Of a stretch of 64,000 nucleotides of DNA, positions 61,575-64,000 are shown in pieces; the stretch's first letter is position 1, and the number at the start of each line of letters is the position of its first letter. Origin of the DNA: Clostridium cellulovorans 743B (GTDB taxonomy: Bacteria; Bacillota; Clostridia; Clostridiales; Clostridiaceae); the NCBI RefSeq assembly GCF_000145275.1, contig NC_014393.1:496001-560000 (forward strand). Direction: 5' to 3'. The translations under genes and the position numbers were made by a program. The notes beneath the pieces are model-generated. The model was not told the origin of the DNA. It saw nothing but the letters and a program-made list of their open reading frames with translations, and ran no database searches.

Positions 61575-62978
61575 ATGAAATTTTGGACAAAAACCTACTT
61601 TGCTGTACTTATTCTCTTTTTGTTGGTATTCAATGGTAGTATTTTGGGGATTTTGCACACTACATATCAGTACATATTAAGTAGTGAAAAGGAAAAAGCT
61701 CTTGGAGAGCATCATTTTATAAAGAATACTATAGAGAATGATATGGATAATTTAAGTGTTAATAATAAGTTATCTCAAAGTGCAATAGAAAATCTTATGA
61801 ATTATTATAGCGATTATTATGACAAGCAGGATGTATCTTTTCTGTTAATGAAGAATAGTAATGTTGCTTTTTCTAATTTGCAATATGAGGAAGAAAACTT
61901 GAAAGAAGAATTTTTTAATGTTGATAGTGGGCAAAATATTATTTTACAAGGAGATACGAATAGCAAGTTTATATTAGTATCTGGAACTATAGAAAATTCA
62001 AAAGACAAGTACTCTTTTGTATATTGTTATAAGCTAGAAGGGGTAATCATTCTGTGGACAAAGCTAGAGAATACTTTTGTGTATTTTAGCTTTTTTATTT
62101 CACTAGTTTTAGCTTTATTGCTAGGATTAATGTTAAACAAGCGTTCAAAGCCTTTAAAACAGCTTATTAATTTTGTGGATGAAATCAAAGATGGAAATTA
62201 TCATAGCAAAGTTCAGCTACATGGCAGGGATGAATTTGCTATGCTAGGAAATAATTTTAATGAAATGGCTGAAAAAATTAGAGAGACCCTTGAACAATTG
62301 AATAATGATATGGAGATGAAGCAACAATTCATAGATAATTTGTCCCATGAACTGAGAACCCCTTTAACCTCTATATATGGCTATGCAGATTATATTCAAA
62401 AGGCAGCTATATCTGAGGAAGATAAATATGAATCAACACAGTACATAATGGAAGAAAGCAAAAGATTGCAGTATATGGCTAATCGTTTATTAGATATGAC
62501 AATAAGAAAACAGAAAAGCATAGTTAAAGAAAAAATCATTGTAGAAGAATTGTTGGACAAGGTTAAAAGGACAATAACTCCTATAGCTGATGAAAAACTG
62601 ATATCTATCAATATCAGTAATACCTTGTCAGAAATTTTTGGGGAAAGAGAATTAATTGAAAGTGTTATGGTGAACTTATTAGATAATGCTGTAAAGGCAT
62701 CTGAAGAAAAGGGATCCATAGAGATTTTAACTATTCATTTCAATGGGGAAGATATAATTCAAATTATTGATAAAGGAAAAGGTATAGCTGAGGAACATCT
62801 AAGGCATATAACGGAGCCTTTTTTTAGAACCGATAAGGCAAGAAGTAAAGCAGAAGGTGGAGTGGGGCTAGGACTCACTTTATGCAAACAGGTTATGGAT
62901 ATGCATGATGGTAAATTAAAAATCAGCTCGCAGCTTGATAAAGGAACCACAGTATCGTTAATTTTTACAACTCTATAA
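61575..62978 (+). CDS. Sensor histidine kinase
   Basis: A 467-residue membrane kinase. Two hydrophobic segments (about 7-30 and 155-185) enclose an extracellular sensor of about 125 residues. A HAMP linker (NKRSKPLKQLINFVDEIKDG) follows, then the phospho-acceptor His in LSHELRTPLTSIYGY and a HATPase domain with NLLDNAVKAS and GGVGLGLTLCKQ. The sensed signal is unknown; the MglB-like protein encoded upstream is a possible partner. The gene follows its regulator by 6 bp. Confidence 0.92.
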   Translation: MKFWTKTYFAVLILFLLVFNGSILGILHTTYQYILSSEKEKALGEHHFIKNTIENDMDNLSVNNKLSQSAIENLMNYYSDYYDKQDVSFLLMKNSNVAFSNLQYEEENLKEEFFNVDSGQNIILQGDTNSKFILVSGTIENSKDKYSFVYCYKLEGVIILWTKLENTFVYFSFFISLVLALLLGLMLNKRSKPLKQLINFVDEIKDGNYHSKVQLHGRDEFAMLGNNFNEMAEKIRETLEQLNNDMEMKQQFIDNLSHELRTPLTSIYGYADYIQKAAISEEDKYESTQYIMEESKRLQYMANRLLDMTIRKQKSIVKEKIIVEELLDKVKRTITPIADEKLISINISNTLSEIFGERELIESVMVNLLDNAVKASEEKGSIEILTIHFNGEDIIQIIDKGKGIAEEHLRHITEPFFRTDKARSKAEGGVGLGLTLCKQVMDMHDGKLKISSQLDKGTTVSLIFTTL

Positions 62979-63088
62979 TAACTTTCATATAAGTCTATAA
63001 CAGAGTTTTTTTATACTTATAAAAAATAAATCATTTAGCAATTTAGATTAAGGATTATTGTTAAAGTAGTTTAGGAAGTGAGGATTAT

Positions 63089-63958
63089 ATGAAAAAGTTT
63101 ATTAGAAAAAATACAATGCTGCTGATTGGGGCAACTGTTTTATTGGTGACATTAGGTACATTACTTTTAAAGGGTGGTATTCACTATTATAGCAAAGCTA
63201 GTATGGAAAAGTTAGAAAATTTACAAGCAGATGAAACAACGATAGAGTTTATTAGCGATGAATATAGACACAAGGATGATACTTTTATAGAGGATCCAAA
63301 GCCTATTGATAAGGTGAAACAGGCGGATTTATACAATTCTATAATTAACAGTTTAGAAAGAGCACAGGGAAAGGCAATAAACTCTGAGAAAGAAGAGAAT
63401 GAAAGGCGTTATCAAGCTGTGAAGGATAAGGTTAATGTAAGAAAAGAAGATGTTAAAGAAATCTTTAAAAAGAAAATATATGATGCATTTGGTGATATAT
63501 TAGATATATCAGATATACCTGATGAACAAGTACTATTTATAGATACAGAGTATGAAAGATATGATTGGTATTTATTCTTGAGAAATGAAAAGAGCCAGAA
63601 ATCTTATTGTGGTAATATAAATGGAATTAGTGGTGAAGTTACTTTATTAAGTAGACACGATTATAAGGGCTTAGAGAATCCAGATATAGCAGGTTATGTT
63701 ACCTGGATAAAGTTCGAATTGAAAAATAATAAAATAGATCTCTATCTTAATAAAACAAAAGAAATAATAAACAAAAATAATATTGCTAACTCACAGAATA
63801 ATAGTATTAAAAGTATTGCTATTAAAAATACATTTTATGCAGGATTAAGACCATTCGTTGACTTAGAAGCGAAAATGCAAGACAAAAGAAAAGTGCGTAT
63901 AGCATTTTATGCGGATACCGATGAATTATTAAACATACAAGTTTTGTCACAATACTAA
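63089..63958 (+). CDS. Membrane-anchored protein of unknown function
   Basis: A 289-residue protein with one N-terminal membrane segment (TMLLIGATVLLVTLGTLLL) and the rest outside the membrane. The exterior part is charged, with a helical stretch (residues 70-130) and a beta-rich end (GYVTWIKFELKNNKIDLYL; KVRIAFYADTDELLNIQVL). I recognise no domain. AGGAAGTGAGG lies before the ATG. It follows the kinase gene by about 110 bp and may be part of the regulon of that two-component system, as an accessory sensor or a target. Confidence 0.75.
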   Translation: MKKFIRKNTMLLIGATVLLVTLGTLLLKGGIHYYSKASMEKLENLQADETTIEFISDEYRHKDDTFIEDPKPIDKVKQADLYNSIINSLERAQGKAINSEKEENERRYQAVKDKVNVRKEDVKEIFKKKIYDAFGDILDISDIPDEQVLFIDTEYERYDWYLFLRNEKSQKSYCGNINGISGEVTLLSRHDYKGLENPDIAGYVTWIKFELKNNKIDLYLNKTKEIINKNNIANSQNNSIKSIAIKNTFYAGLRPFVDLEAKMQDKRKVRIAFYADTDELLNIQVLSQY

Positions 63959-64000
63959 TCTTTTCATTTTTTAAGTTACTTCTGGATGAATAAATAGTGA

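Noticed and set aside
1..64000. tRNA, rRNA or prophage
   Set aside because: I found no cloverleaf-like tRNA gene with conserved T-loop, no rRNA sequence, and no phage structural or integrase gene.

Overview
The window is low-GC DNA with A/T-rich intergenic spacers, strong AGGAGG-type ribosome sites, frequent TTG/GTG starts and many hairpin-plus-T terminators. The gene content fits a fermentative, spore-forming Clostridium-like Firmicute: an adjacent pfkA-pyk pair, a phosphorolytic GH94 enzyme, fumarase plus malic enzyme, a CotJC/manganese-catalase protein, ECF sigma/anti-sigma and several two-component systems. The genus is inferred from gene content and composition, not from a marker gene. 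No rRNA, tRNA, CRISPR array or prophage was seen.

Layout. 0.4-10 kb: central carbon metabolism (pfkA, pyk, a GH94 disaccharide phosphorylase, fumC, malic enzyme), with a candidate small RNA near 3.5 kb and a 66-bp imperfect tandem repeat before fumC. 10-12.4 kb: a GNAT acetyltransferase and an RlmCD-type rRNA methyltransferase. 12.9-16.2 kb: a redox cassette (short-chain dehydrogenase, flavodoxin/ferredoxin gene broken by an in-frame amber codon, TetR regulator, old-yellow-enzyme reductase). 16.6-20.5 kb: two copies of one IS200/IS605 element, one decayed and one intact, flanking a phosphotransferase-fold gene and a TagA-type glycosyltransferase. 20.6-29.2 kb: CPBP protease, two AraC regulators, GH43, nitroreductase, manganese catalase, a chorismate mutase fused to an apparently dead amidotransferase domain, and an AI-2E-family exporter.

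29.6-33.1 kb: a regulator/ABC/kinase module of the bacitracin-lantibiotic resistance type, with direct repeats in front of the ABC genes. 33.5-36.4 kb: a three-gene operon encoding a binding protein without a signal peptide, a UreG/HypB-like GTPase with CxxC motifs, and an ABC ATPase with no membrane partner. 36.7-44.2 kb: free-methionine-sulfoxide reductase, two overlapping asparaginase paralogues, a lipoprotein, and tRNA/RNA and protein quality genes (YbaK, YfcE, TcdA, SelO). 44.4-46.6 kb: an NlpC/P60 peptidase and a secreted His-rich small protein followed by a cytosolic protein, possibly toxin and immunity. 47-50.4 kb (minus strand): ECF sigma, anti-sigma and an ABC transporter in one operon. 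51-53.3 kb: a polar amino-acid ABC transporter.

53.8-59.4 kb holds the strongest candidate for an undescribed pathway: DJ-1/PfpI, TPP-dependent decarboxylase/lyase, two NTF2/SnoaL-like proteins, a second DJ-1/PfpI, a metallo-beta-lactamase-fold hydrolase and a VOC/glyoxalase-fold protein, all on one strand. Three of these folds are shared with glyoxalases I, II and III and the fourth is a TPP C-C lyase/ligase, which suggests reactive carbonyl or 2-oxo-acid chemistry. The window ends with a frameshifted MglB-like sugar-binding protein divergent from a two-component system and a membrane-anchored protein of unknown function.
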